DNA from: [Eubacterium] saphenum
GTDB lineage: Bacteria > Bacillota > Clostridia > Oscillospirales > Ruminococcaceae
Length of the DNA: 27,929 bases
Assembly (NCBI GenBank): GCA_004555855.1
Contig: SFJQ01000012.1
Span: forward strand, 1 to 27,929
Direction: 5' to 3'
The translations under genes were made by a program, and so were the position numbers. The notes beneath the pieces were generated by a model, which was not told the DNA's origin, searched no databases, and saw only the letters and a list, made by a program, of their open reading frames with translations. Positions 1-8,229 of this stretch are shown in pieces (the first letter of the stretch is position 1; every line of letters begins with the position of its first letter).

Positions 1-2034
1 TTTGTAACCGGAAGGAGTGTAAATCAGCACGTCAAAGCCGATTAGATTGCACAAAACGATTTGTATGCACTCTTGCAGCGTGAACGTATCCTCAACCGCG
101 TCGATGTAGATGAGTTTGGGGATTTTTCGCGTGAAATCGAAGCGCTGGATAATCTGGAGCATTTCCTTGTTGAAGCTCATTCCATAGTGGATTACCGCGC
201 ACATCAGGTCGTCGCCCTGCAATTTCAGAAATCCCGACGAGCAAGCCTCCTGCAGCTTGAACAACAGCATATCCTGTATCCTGTCTGGCAAAAATCCGTA
301 CTTGTTCATCGTGGAGTTTTTCAGCTTTTCTGCGTCGATTTCGCCGTTTCGGTAAAACTGCCGATAAGCCGACAAATCGGGAATTTGCTCGTTTCCATTC
401 GCTTTTTTCTCAACAAGAATTGTTTCGGGAGTCAACTTTTTGCGGACGTCCTCCCAGTATTTGTCGAGATTTCCGTCCTCGACCCCGCTTATTTTTGCGA
501 AAACATTCGGCACGGAAACCAGATTTCCCGATGTCGAAAATCCCTGACGAAAACGCGCTTCCTCTTTCCAGAGAATGTCGATTTCCTCGAAGGTTGTCTT
601 GAGAGTAAGGCTCTGGCTGTTTGGGAACTGGAAATTGCGGTAAATTCCCGTATCGCCGCCGTAGAGCTTTGTGTCAAGCTCGCGCTCCGCCGAATACGCA
701 ACCGTGGCGAACTTCATTTTCGCCGCCTGCGTGGGATAAGTTCCGCTTGCACGGCTCTGCGGGAGCTTGAAAATCTGCATTCGCGAGTCGAGATTTTTGG
801 AAGCGGCAAGCTCGGCGTTGCTGAGGTCGGGGGAGATGTAAATCACGTCAAAGCCGCAGCGCGACATAAAGTTGAGGAAATACACCTCGCTTTGTGAAAT
901 ATCGCCGTAATACAAAATCACGGGAATATCCTCATAGCGCACGGAGTATTTTCTCGCCTGAGTGCAGCGATAGAGCCACGTTATCAGCTTGTTCGCGTAG
1001 TTCAGGACAACGGTCTGATTTCCCGTATCAAGGCTCGAAAGCACCTCTTTGAGCGCCCTTTGAGCAAGCGCGGTTCTCGTTCTGTCGCCGGGCAGATTTA
1101 TCGACATCGCCAGCGCGTCAATCATCGCTTCCGTGCCGGTTCGCGTGACCGAGCCGAGCGCTTTCACCTCGTCTGCGTTGGGGTTTGAGAGCGTCTTTTC
1201 GATGAAGATGAGCTGCTTTTTCAGCCCCGCGAAGCTCTCCTTGAACTTCACGAGCATATTCGTGTACACAACGTCCTCGTCAAATCCGAGCAGCGCCGCG
1301 CAGTAAACGGGAATTTCGCCGTCCTCGGTGTACACGCCGCCGTTTGCGATAACGCGGGATTTTCTGTCCTTGAGGAAGTCCTCGAACATTCCCGCAGCCG
1401 TTGTGGAAAGCCGCTTTATAAGGCTGCTTACGCGTTCGCCCTCAGCGTGCATTTCGGCGAGTTTTGCCTCCTGCGACAGGTCGATTTTGCTGAAATCGAT
1501 TTGAAGCGGCGCGGTTTCCTTGCCCTTTTTGACGACAATTCTGTCCGAAAACGCGAGCTTGTCGAAATCCTTGTCCAGCCCATAGCTCACCAGCGTGACC
1601 TTAACTCCCGCCGCCTGCATCATCAGCAGAAAATACAGCTCGCGGAGCGTCGGCGCGCCGATAAAAAGCAGATTTGACGGGCGCGCGCCGAGATATTTTA
1701 TCAGCCAGCACAAAATCACGAAATAAGTATTTTTCTTATTCGCGCCGCACTCCCCGACAGCCTTCGCCATAATTTCGGCAATCGCTGCGCTGTCGCACGG
1801 AATATTCGCGTCACGAAGCCATATTTCAAGCGCTTTTTTGATATCGTCCGCCTTGTCGAAGCTCGCCGCCGTGTAAGCCGAAGCCGCTGAAATCTCGGTC
1901 GTCGTTGCCATCGGCAGCTTTTCCTTAAAGAACAGTCCGCCCTTTTGTGAAGCCGCAAACTGCTGTATCAGAAATCCCCGGAAGCTGTCGGCGCTGTCAT
2001 AGCCGACATATCTCGTAAACTCCCGTAACGCCAT
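1..2034 (-). CDS. yceG: YceG-like Ter-operon protein, 3' end beyond window
   Basis: A single open frame of 678 codons runs from an ATG at 2034 to base 1 with no stop, so the gene continues past the left edge. The start is preceded by AGGGAG (2045-2050), 10 nt upstream. The protein starts MALREFTRYVGYD. It has three similar beta-alpha-beta stretches: about residues 116-148 (NLLFIGAPTLRELYFL), 365-400 (VILYYGDISQSEVYFL, ending GFDVIYISP) and 637-678 (KLIYIDAVEDTFTL, ending GFDVLIYTPSGY). It appears soluble, without signal peptide or membrane segment. From memory, this style and the position after TerD genes match the YceG family (Pfam 'putative component of biosynthetic module') of Ter operons, unrelated to MltG/YceG of E. 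coli. Its biochemical activity is not known to me. It is the last visible gene of the seven-gene operon, 20 nt after the beta-helix-TerD gene. Existence of the gene is near certain; the family name is less so. Confidence 0.75.
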   Translation of the reverse strand, partial: MALREFTRYVGYDSADSFRGFLIQQFAASQKGGLFFKEKLPMATTTEISAASAYTAASFDKADDIKKALEIWLRDANIPCDSAAIAEIMAKAVGECGANKKNTYFVILCWLIKYLGARPSNLLFIGAPTLRELYFLLMMQAAGVKVTLVSYGLDKDFDKLAFSDRIVVKKGKETAPLQIDFSKIDLSQEAKLAEMHAEGERVSSLIKRLSTTAAGMFEDFLKDRKSRVIANGGVYTEDGEIPVYCAALLGFDEDVVYTNMLVKFKESFAGLKKQLIFIEKTLSNPNADEVKALGSVTRTGTEAMIDALAMSINLPGDRTRTALAQRALKEVLSSLDTGNQTVVLNYANKLITWLYRCTQARKYSVRYEDIPVILYYGDISQSEVYFLNFMSRCGFDVIYISPDLSNAELAASKNLDSRMQIFKLPQSRASGTYPTQAAKMKFATVAYSAERELDTKLYGGDTGIYRNFQFPNSQSLTLKTTFEEIDILWKEEARFRQGFSTSGNLVSVPNVFAKISGVEDGNLDKYWEDVRKKLTPETILVEKKANGNEQIPDLSAYRQFYRNGEIDAEKLKNSTMNKYGFLPDRIQDMLLFKLQEACSSGFLKLQGDDLMCAVIHYGMSFNKEMLQIIQRFDFTRKIPKLIYIDAVEDTFTLQECIQIVLCNLIGFDVLIYTPSGYK

Positions 2035-2054
2035 TTTTTATTATCTCCCTTAGT

Positions 2055-3284
2055 CTATTCTTCAACCTGAATACCGAAGCTGTTGCAAAGCCTTGCCATA
2101 CCGTTGTTGTAGCCGCTCCCGACAACCGAAATTTTCCATTCGCCCTTGTAGAGATAGATTTCGAGCGCGACTGCCGTGGTTTCGCTTTTAAGGTCGCTCA
2201 TCACGAATGAAAGCCGTTCATAGTCGGTTCTGAGCGACACGCGCGGGTTTCTCACGAGCGAAAAATTGCTGTTTGCATTTCCCGCGTAAATCGAGTAGGC
2301 AAGCGTGATTTTTTTCACCCGATAATCAACTTTTGCAAGGTCGATTTCAAGATGCCCGTCCGTTGGGAAAAAGCAAACCTCGCCGTTCGGGGAACTTTCG
2401 TTTCCGAAGAACACAAGACTCCTGTCCACAAGCGCTTTTTCGTTTTCATCAAGCAGAAAAGCGTAAGCGTCGATGTCCATTCCCACAGGCTTTTCGCAGG
2501 TGAACCAAATTGAAAACCGCGAACCTAAGTACCCCGCCAGCGACAGCCGCTGTCCTTTTTTCATTTCGAGAGCCGGAAGCTCGCTGTCCGCCTGATTTGT
2601 CATCGAAACAACATCGCTTTCGGGCAGCGCGGTCGGCTGAGGAACGCTCTGCGTAAAGTCACGCTCGGGCGCTGTGTAAATGCACTTGTTTTCAGCTGCG
2701 GGAATGTCGGATTTTGGCTTTCCCATCAGGTAAACCCGCCGCACAAAGCGCGTTTTGAACAGAATTTCCGCGTACAAAAGCGTTTTCTCGGAAATTCCTT
2801 TTATCGTAATCGTCAGCTCGTTTCTGCCCGCGTCAAGAGTTTTCGGGGAAACGGAAATCTCCCTGATATCGCACAAAATCTCGGTTTTTTCGGGAACGTT
2901 CACCGAAAGCGTAAACGTGTTTTCCGCGTCGGCCAGAAAATCGCCGAGATTTATCGTCCGCGGAACATCGAAAAATCCGTCCTCTGCGCCGAACCCCGAC
3001 ACGCTCCCCAGCACCTCGACATTTTTCGCGTCGGCGGGGAAGTAAGCCTTGATTGCACAGTCGGTTTCGCTGCTTTCGGTAAGCTCCGCGCGGATATCCG
3101 AAATGGATACTCCGGGCGATTTTATCTCAATAACGCCGCCTTTTTTTGCCCAGATTGTGGTGTTTTTGCCCAAAATCCTGAGCGGCTTTGCAATGATTAC
3201 AGGCCCTTCAAATTCGCCCGCAGGCAGCGTTATTTCCGCACCGGGAAGCGCGCTGTCAATTATTCTGTTAATGTCATTATTCAA
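2055..3284 (-). CDS. TerD-domain protein with N-terminal beta-helix-like region
   Basis: A 409-residue protein. The start codon is TTG at 3284, with GGGAGG (3292-3297) 7 nt upstream; the next in-register ATG would delete conserved-looking sequence. Residues 1-110 look like the beginning of a right-handed parallel beta-helix (PGAEITLPAGEFEGPVII followed by short I/V-rich strands). Residues 115-190 look like a beta-sandwich, and 200-238 is a flexible linker. Residues 239-409 form a TerD-type domain, starting at MKKGQRLSLA, with MDIDAYAFLLDENEKAL in the usual D-rich first sheet and ending GYNNGMARLCNSFGI. The acidic calcium loop seen in the neighbouring TerD is replaced by FFPTDGHLEIDL, so calcium binding at that site may be reduced (inference). 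TerD proteins bind Ca2+ and act in stress or tellurite tolerance. The gene lies 33 nt after terD and 20 nt before yceG in one operon. Confidence 0.8.
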   Translation of the reverse strand: MNNDINRIIDSALPGAEITLPAGEFEGPVIIAKPLRILGKNTTIWAKKGGVIEIKSPGVSISDIRAELTESSETDCAIKAYFPADAKNVEVLGSVSGFGAEDGFFDVPRTINLGDFLADAENTFTLSVNVPEKTEILCDIREISVSPKTLDAGRNELTITIKGISEKTLLYAEILFKTRFVRRVYLMGKPKSDIPAAENKCIYTAPERDFTQSVPQPTALPESDVVSMTNQADSELPALEMKKGQRLSLAGYLGSRFSIWFTCEKPVGMDIDAYAFLLDENEKALVDRSLVFFGNESSPNGEVCFFPTDGHLEIDLAKVDYRVKKITLAYSIYAGNANSNFSLVRNPRVSLRTDYERLSFVMSDLKSETTAVALEIYLYKGEWKISVVGSGYNNGMARLCNSFGIQVEE

Positions 3285-3317
3285 AGCGCCGCCTCCCGAG
3301 TTGGAATATTCATATAA

Positions 3318-3902
3318 TTAAACGTTTACGCCGTAGCTTCTGCAAAGCGCTTCAAGACCGCCCTGATAGCCCGCAGCAACTGCGTTGAACTTCCAGTCGC
3401 CGTTGTAGCGGTAAATTTCGCATACAACGAGCGCGGTTTCAATGGAAAACTCCTCAACCAAGTCAAAGCGAAGAACTTCCTCGCCGTTCTGGTCGTCGGG
3501 ATTGTCGATTTTTACAACGCGAACGTAGGAGTTGGAAACCTGACCGAAATTCTGGTTTTTCTGCTGTGCGTCGAAAATGGTTACGGTAACGGCAATTTTC
3601 TCGATTTCCTGCGGAATTTTCGTGAAATCGATGATGATTGCTTCATCGTCGCCGTCGCCCTCGCCGGTACGGTTGTCGCCGGTGTGCTGAACAGCGCCGT
3701 TTCTTGCGGAGAGGTTGTTGTAGAACACGAAATCTTCATCGCGAAGAACCTTGCCGTTTGCACCGAGCAGGAAAACACACGCGTCAAGGTCAAAATCCTG
3801 ACCGCCGTCATACTTGTTGATGTCCCAGCCAAGACCAATTCTTGCCATTGTAACCGATTTGTCGAGAGAAACTCTCTGTCCCTTGGAAAGATTTACTGCC
3901 AT
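3318..3902 (-). CDS. terD: TerD family calcium-binding stress protein
   Basis: At 194 residues this is the usual TerD length. It shows the canonical beginning MAVNLSKGQRVSLDK, the GLGWD and DFDLDACVFLL signature (residues 24-46), and the acidic loop GDNRTGEGDGDDE (residues 75-87), which in this family contributes to calcium binding. The end, GYQGGLEALCRSYGV, is also typical. TerD-family proteins (TerD/TerE, CabC, B. subtilis YceC/D/E) are soluble beta-sandwich Ca2+-binding proteins tied to tellurite, metal and envelope stress. The ATG is preceded by AGGAGG about 8 nt upstream, the strongest RBS in the operon, so this product may be abundant (inference). It sits between the Ca2+-ATPase gene and the TerD fusion gene, which fits a calcium-linked role. 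Confidence 0.95.
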   Translation of the reverse strand: MAVNLSKGQRVSLDKSVTMARIGLGWDINKYDGGQDFDLDACVFLLGANGKVLRDEDFVFYNNLSARNGAVQHTGDNRTGEGDGDDEAIIIDFTKIPQEIEKIAVTVTIFDAQQKNQNFGQVSNSYVRVVKIDNPDDQNGEEVLRFDLVEEFSIETALVVCEIYRYNGDWKFNAVAAGYQGGLEALCRSYGVNV

Positions 3903-3950
3903 AACTATTTCCTCCTAATAATTCATTCAGCTCAGAATACCGAGCGTTTT

Positions 3951-6689
3951 TCACTTGTTTTTCTTTGAAACGGAATTTGCGATTGATTTTCTGATGAGGT
4001 CAATCGGGAGAATGGAAGCCGCCATTGCCAGAACGAGCGCCCATTCCGTGAGAACCAGTCCCCAGCCGCTCAGAATTGCGCCGCCAACGTAGGTCATAAC
4101 AATCTGAACTGCCGTGATGATGCCGAAAACTATGAGGAAGCCCTTGTTTTTGCCGAGGTTATCAAAGAGGTTGAGCTTTTCGGTTCTTGCGTTGAAGGCG
4201 TTGATAACGGCAATCAGGATAAAGAACGCGAAATATGCCGTGTGGAGAATTGCGTGCGGCTCGTTTTCAATGTTGATATTGCGGAGCAGTCCCCATTGCT
4301 CGAGGAAGCTCACATCGCCTGCGGGATAGTTGCCCAGAATCAGCATAGCAACCGACAGAATAAACGTCCAGCCTGCGCCCGTGATAATCTGGCTCATCAT
4401 ATACTTGCTGATAATCGGCTCGTTTCTGCGCTTGGGCTTTTCTTTCATATAACGCGCGAGAGCGGGTTCGCCGCCGAATGCGAGTGCCGCGAGCGTATCC
4501 ATAACGAGGTTTACCCACAAAATCTGGATAACCGACAGCGGGTTTACGATACCGATAAGCGGGCAGATAAACGAGATAAGAACTGCCGCAACGTTGATGG
4601 TGAGCTGGAATACGATGAATTTTCTGATGGAGTTGAAGATTGTGCGTCCGTAGAGGATTGCGCGGTCGATTGAGTTGAAGTTGTCGTCCAGAATAACGAT
4701 ATCCGAAGCTTCCTTGGCAACCTCGGTTCCTCCGCCCATCGCGAAGCCGACGTCTGCCTTTTTGAGCGCGGGGGAGTCGTTTACGCCGTCGCCCGTCATA
4801 CCGGCAACGAGGTCAAGCTCCTGTGCAAGACGAACGAGGCGGCTCTTGTCGGAGGGAAGCGCACGCGCGATTACGCGGATATCCTTGAGCTTCGCCTTGA
4901 TTTCATCATCGGACATCTTCGACAATTCATCGGACGTGAGCATAAGATTTGTCTTTTCATCATCGATAAGACCTGCTTCCTTTGCGATAGCAACAGCGGT
5001 TTCTCTGCGGTCGCCGGTAATCATAACAACCTGCACTCCCGCGCCTTTAACTTCCTTGATTGCGGTAACGGACTCGGGACGAACCTCGTCGCGTATGCCA
5101 AGGCAGCCGACAAGCGTCCAGTTGTTGCCGTCGGGGAGCGAATCCTCGCCGAGAGCGTCCTCGCTTGTTGCAAGCGCGAGAACACGGATTGCGCGGTTTG
5201 CAAGCTCGTCGATTTTCGCGTTAAGCTTGCTCATATCAAACGGCTGCTTGTGTCCGTCCTTATCGTAATAGTGCGAGCAGCGCTGCAAAATCTTCTCGGG
5301 CGCGCCCTTGATAAGCGAAAGCGAATACTGACCGTCAACCTGCGTTGCGGAGTACTTGTTTGTAGAGTTGAACGGGATATTGCCGACTGCTACAACGTCC
5401 GCATTTGACGGGTTATCGACAGCGTATCCGAGAATAGCGCGCTCGGTTGCGTTTCCGCCGAGAACCTTTCTGTCCTTGCCCTCGCCGCTGATGATGGAGA
5501 GCGTGTTCTTGTGAATGGACAGCGCGAGCAGCTCTTTCAGCTTTCCGTCAACATCTTTCATCGTCTTGTACTCGTTCACGGCGCCGTCGATGAAGTTTAT
5601 CGCCTCGAGCTTGCCCTTGGTGATTGTACCCGTTTTATCGGAGAACAAGATGTTCAGCGAGCCTGCGGTTTCGATACCGGCAACCTTGCGTACAAGAACG
5701 TTGTCCTTGAGCATTTTGCCCATATTCTGCGCGGATACAATGGCAATCATCAGCGGAAGTCCCTCGGGAACAGCCATTACGATGATGATAACCGCCAGCA
5801 TTACAGAATTGATAAGAGCTTCAATCAGCTTCACCCACGCAAAAACTCCGTCCGGAGCAAGGAACTGCATAGGGTCAAAGCCTGTGTCAAAGAGGATAGT
5901 CTTTGCGAGCATCGCGATTGCGATTGCCACACCGCCGATATAGCCGAATTTCGAGATGCCGTTTGCGAGCTTGCCGAGCTTGAGTTTAAGGGGAGTTTCG
6001 CGGTCGTCATCGGTCTGAAGCTCGCTTGCAATCTTGCCGTAAACCGACTTGTCGCCGACAACGGTAACCTGCATAACCGCGTTGCCCGAGCAAACGACAG
6101 CGCCGCGGAAAACCTTATGCTCGTTGTCGAAATTGATGTTGTCATCGGTATCCGTCCAACCCTCGGGAATTGCGATTTTCTTAGCTTCGCGGCTCTCGCC
6201 GTTCAGAACCGACTGGTCAACCTTGAGGTCGCCGTCAATCAGGATACCGTCTGCGGGGATTTTATCGCCCGACTGGAGCAAAATCGCGTCGCCGACAACG
6301 ATATCGTTTATCGCAACCTCGGAGATAACGCCGTTTCTGTACACCTTGCACATAATGCGCGAGGCTTCTTCCTGAAGCTTCTGGAACGCGTTTTCGTTTC
6401 TGTACTCGGAGAACGTTGAAACGAGCGTTGCAAGGCAGATTGCGATGAAAATGCCGAGCGGCTCGTACCATTCGGGAGCGCCTTCTTTAGGAATAACACC
6501 ACAAAAACCCAGAATTACCAATACAACGTTGATAAGGAGCGCCACGATAAGAATTTTAATCATCGGGTCGCCGAGATTGCCTTTGAGCTTATCCCAAAAG
6601 CTCTCGGACGCTTGTTCTGTCATTGAGTTGTCGCCGAATTTCTGTTTGCTTTCGGCAACCTCTTGGTCTGTAAGTCCGAATTTCTTCAT
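3951..6689 (-). CDS. P-type Ca2+-transporting ATPase (PMCA/SERCA-like, type II)
   Basis: A 912-residue P2-type ATPase. The cation-ATPase N-terminal segment is followed by TM1-2 (about 45-95), an actuator domain with SVLNGES (the TGES equivalent), TM3-4 with MAVPEGLPL (the calcium-site glutamate of TM4), the phosphorylation motif DKTGTITKG with Asp at residue 351, KGAPE in the nucleotide domain, ITGDRRETA and MTGDGVNDSPALKKADVG in the P domain, then TM5-10. TM6 reads ILWVNLVMDTLAAL; the Asn and Asp spacing is that of calcium pumps, closest to PMCA (IIB) types with one ion site. The pump should export Ca2+ across the cell membrane at the cost of ATP. The start has AAAGGA just upstream. The operon places it after the kinase gene and before two TerD genes, where many Ter clusters carry the membrane protein TerC instead. 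Substrate Ca2+ is inferred from family motifs. Confidence 0.93.
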   Translation of the reverse strand: MKKFGLTDQEVAESKQKFGDNSMTEQASESFWDKLKGNLGDPMIKILIVALLINVVLVILGFCGVIPKEGAPEWYEPLGIFIAICLATLVSTFSEYRNENAFQKLQEEASRIMCKVYRNGVISEVAINDIVVGDAILLQSGDKIPADGILIDGDLKVDQSVLNGESREAKKIAIPEGWTDTDDNINFDNEHKVFRGAVVCSGNAVMQVTVVGDKSVYGKIASELQTDDDRETPLKLKLGKLANGISKFGYIGGVAIAIAMLAKTILFDTGFDPMQFLAPDGVFAWVKLIEALINSVMLAVIIIVMAVPEGLPLMIAIVSAQNMGKMLKDNVLVRKVAGIETAGSLNILFSDKTGTITKGKLEAINFIDGAVNEYKTMKDVDGKLKELLALSIHKNTLSIISGEGKDRKVLGGNATERAILGYAVDNPSNADVVAVGNIPFNSTNKYSATQVDGQYSLSLIKGAPEKILQRCSHYYDKDGHKQPFDMSKLNAKIDELANRAIRVLALATSEDALGEDSLPDGNNWTLVGCLGIRDEVRPESVTAIKEVKGAGVQVVMITGDRRETAVAIAKEAGLIDDEKTNLMLTSDELSKMSDDEIKAKLKDIRVIARALPSDKSRLVRLAQELDLVAGMTGDGVNDSPALKKADVGFAMGGGTEVAKEASDIVILDDNFNSIDRAILYGRTIFNSIRKFIVFQLTINVAAVLISFICPLIGIVNPLSVIQILWVNLVMDTLAALAFGGEPALARYMKEKPKRRNEPIISKYMMSQIITGAGWTFILSVAMLILGNYPAGDVSFLEQWGLLRNINIENEPHAILHTAYFAFFILIAVINAFNARTEKLNLFDNLGKNKGFLIVFGIITAVQIVMTYVGGAILSGWGLVLTEWALVLAMAASILPIDLIRKSIANSVSKKNK

Positions 6690-6732
6690 TACTGTTTCCT
6701 TTCTTTATTAAGCGGTTTTCCCGCATATTTGG

Positions 6733-8208
6733 TTAAGTCACCATAACCTCGCAGAGCAGTCCGTTTTCCTTGCCGGTCATTCTGAAAACGGCGCGGTCTT
6801 TAAGCTCGATTGCGCTTCCCGACGGAACGAGCCTTCCGGACGGCGAGAGCATTCCCTCGACCGAGCTGTTCACGAGCAGCCACATTCCGTTGTAGAACGC
6901 GGTGTAAGCGCGAAGCGTTCTGTCGGCTTTTTCGTCGTTGTGAACGTTCGCAAAGACCTGCCAGTCGTAGAGCGGCATTCTGTCGTACACGACAACCTGC
7001 GATTTATCGCGGAACACGCCCTTTTTGCCGCGCATTTCGCTCTTGAAATTAAGCGTTATGATATTACCCGAAAGCCGCGTTTTGCAGAACGGGCAGACGG
7101 GCTGATTTTCATCGCGCAGAATGAACCATTTTTTCTCGCAGTTCGGGTTTGCACACGGCACAAGCCTGTCCCAAGCGCGGAGCAGCTCGCGTTCCCAGTC
7201 CATCGCGGACGGTCGTTCTTCGGGATTGTGAAGTCCATCGACAAACGCCTTCAAAAACAGCTCTTCCAAGCCCTTTGAAAGCGATTGTATCGTGACGGCG
7301 AGGTCGGGCGGACGGTTCGAGGTATCGTTTGGATTTTCGATAAACGTTGCCATAGAGCCGAGCGCGAGGAAATCGTCCTCTTCGGCGCTGTTCTCGGAGT
7401 AAATCTTCGGTCCGATAAGCGGGTGCCTGCAGAACAGGTACTCGTAAATCAGCACGGGAAGTGCGTGCAGGTCGGTCTGAACGCATGGGAGCGCACGGTT
7501 CGGGTCGCCAAAGTCAAGCGCCATTGTCGCGAGCACCTCGGGCGCGATATAGCCGCGCGTTCCGACAACCTCGGGCGCGTATTTGTTCGGCACAACAAGG
7601 CTGTCGATATCGATAACCACGGCAGAGCCGCTTTTCGGGTCTATCAGCACGTTGTTGCAGGACAAATCCGAGTGCGCCAGTCCTGCCTGATGCATTCTGC
7701 GGACGGAGCGGCAAAGGCTTATCGCCGTGCCGAGCATTGTCCTGAAATCGCCGCGTTCTTCGGGTGCGAGATATCTTCTGTTTCTTCCCGTGAACCAGTT
7801 TGATTTTTTGTCCTTGCCGGTTAAATTCAGCACCAATGAAGCCGTGCTATCAAAGAAAAAGTTCGCGGGGTAAGTTGGGCAGACAATCCCAAATTCGGGC
7901 TGCTGAACAATCGCGACAGGCCAGCAAAAGCGCTGCCTGAAATATTCTGCGGTTTTTTCGGTATTGCCGAGCGCGCCGCCGTCTGCTTCGGAAAGAGTCG
8001 GGTTATAGATGCCGACAATGGTTCTGATGCGGTCTTGCAGGCGCGGGTTGAGAGAGTCTGCGGGATTATTAAAAAACTGCACTGCAAAGCGCTTGTCGGG
8101 GGTGAAAAAGGTGTGCTTCATACCGCCGCGCGGCGCATTTGCGTCGTACACATATTCAATTGTACTTCCGTTTTCGAGAACGGCTGTTAACACGCTGCCG
8201 CTGAGCAT
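6733..8208 (-). CDS. Ter-cluster protein kinase with zinc ribbon and C-terminal FHA-like region
   Basis: A 491-residue kinase-fold protein. The glycine-rich loop region is around GGMKHTFF (28-35). The strand that normally carries the ATP-binding lysine reads FAVQFF, with Gln44 at that place. The catalytic loop is HSDLSCNN (His179, Asp181, Asn186). The magnesium loop is VIDIDS (Asp200), and the activation segment ends GTRGYIAPEV. A zinc ribbon follows with Cys352, Cys357, Cys372 and Cys375. Residues about 388-490 are beta-rich, and WLLVNSSVEGML is reminiscent of an FHA phosphopeptide-binding domain, but this is a weak resemblance. No membrane segment is seen. The gene follows the PP2C gene by 21 nt and the vWA gene by one more, giving the kinase-phosphatase-vWA triad known from Ter systems. 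It probably phosphorylates triad partners or TerD proteins (inference). Start ATG 8208 has GGGGG upstream. Confidence 0.85.
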   Translation of the reverse strand: MLSGSVLTAVLENGSTIEYVYDANAPRGGMKHTFFTPDKRFAVQFFNNPADSLNPRLQDRIRTIVGIYNPTLSEADGGALGNTEKTAEYFRQRFCWPVAIVQQPEFGIVCPTYPANFFFDSTASLVLNLTGKDKKSNWFTGRNRRYLAPEERGDFRTMLGTAISLCRSVRRMHQAGLAHSDLSCNNVLIDPKSGSAVVIDIDSLVVPNKYAPEVVGTRGYIAPEVLATMALDFGDPNRALPCVQTDLHALPVLIYEYLFCRHPLIGPKIYSENSAEEDDFLALGSMATFIENPNDTSNRPPDLAVTIQSLSKGLEELFLKAFVDGLHNPEERPSAMDWERELLRAWDRLVPCANPNCEKKWFILRDENQPVCPFCKTRLSGNIITLNFKSEMRGKKGVFRDKSQVVVYDRMPLYDWQVFANVHNDEKADRTLRAYTAFYNGMWLLVNSSVEGMLSPSGRLVPSGSAIELKDRAVFRMTGKENGLLCEVMVT

Positions 8209-8229
8209 AATTTACCCCCAAAGCTGCTT

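Noticed and set aside
61..897. A 278-codon plus-strand frame near the left edge
   Set aside because: It is antisense to the yceG-like gene, whose frame is open over the whole 2034 bases with sensible protein sequence. No ribosome binding site is seen.
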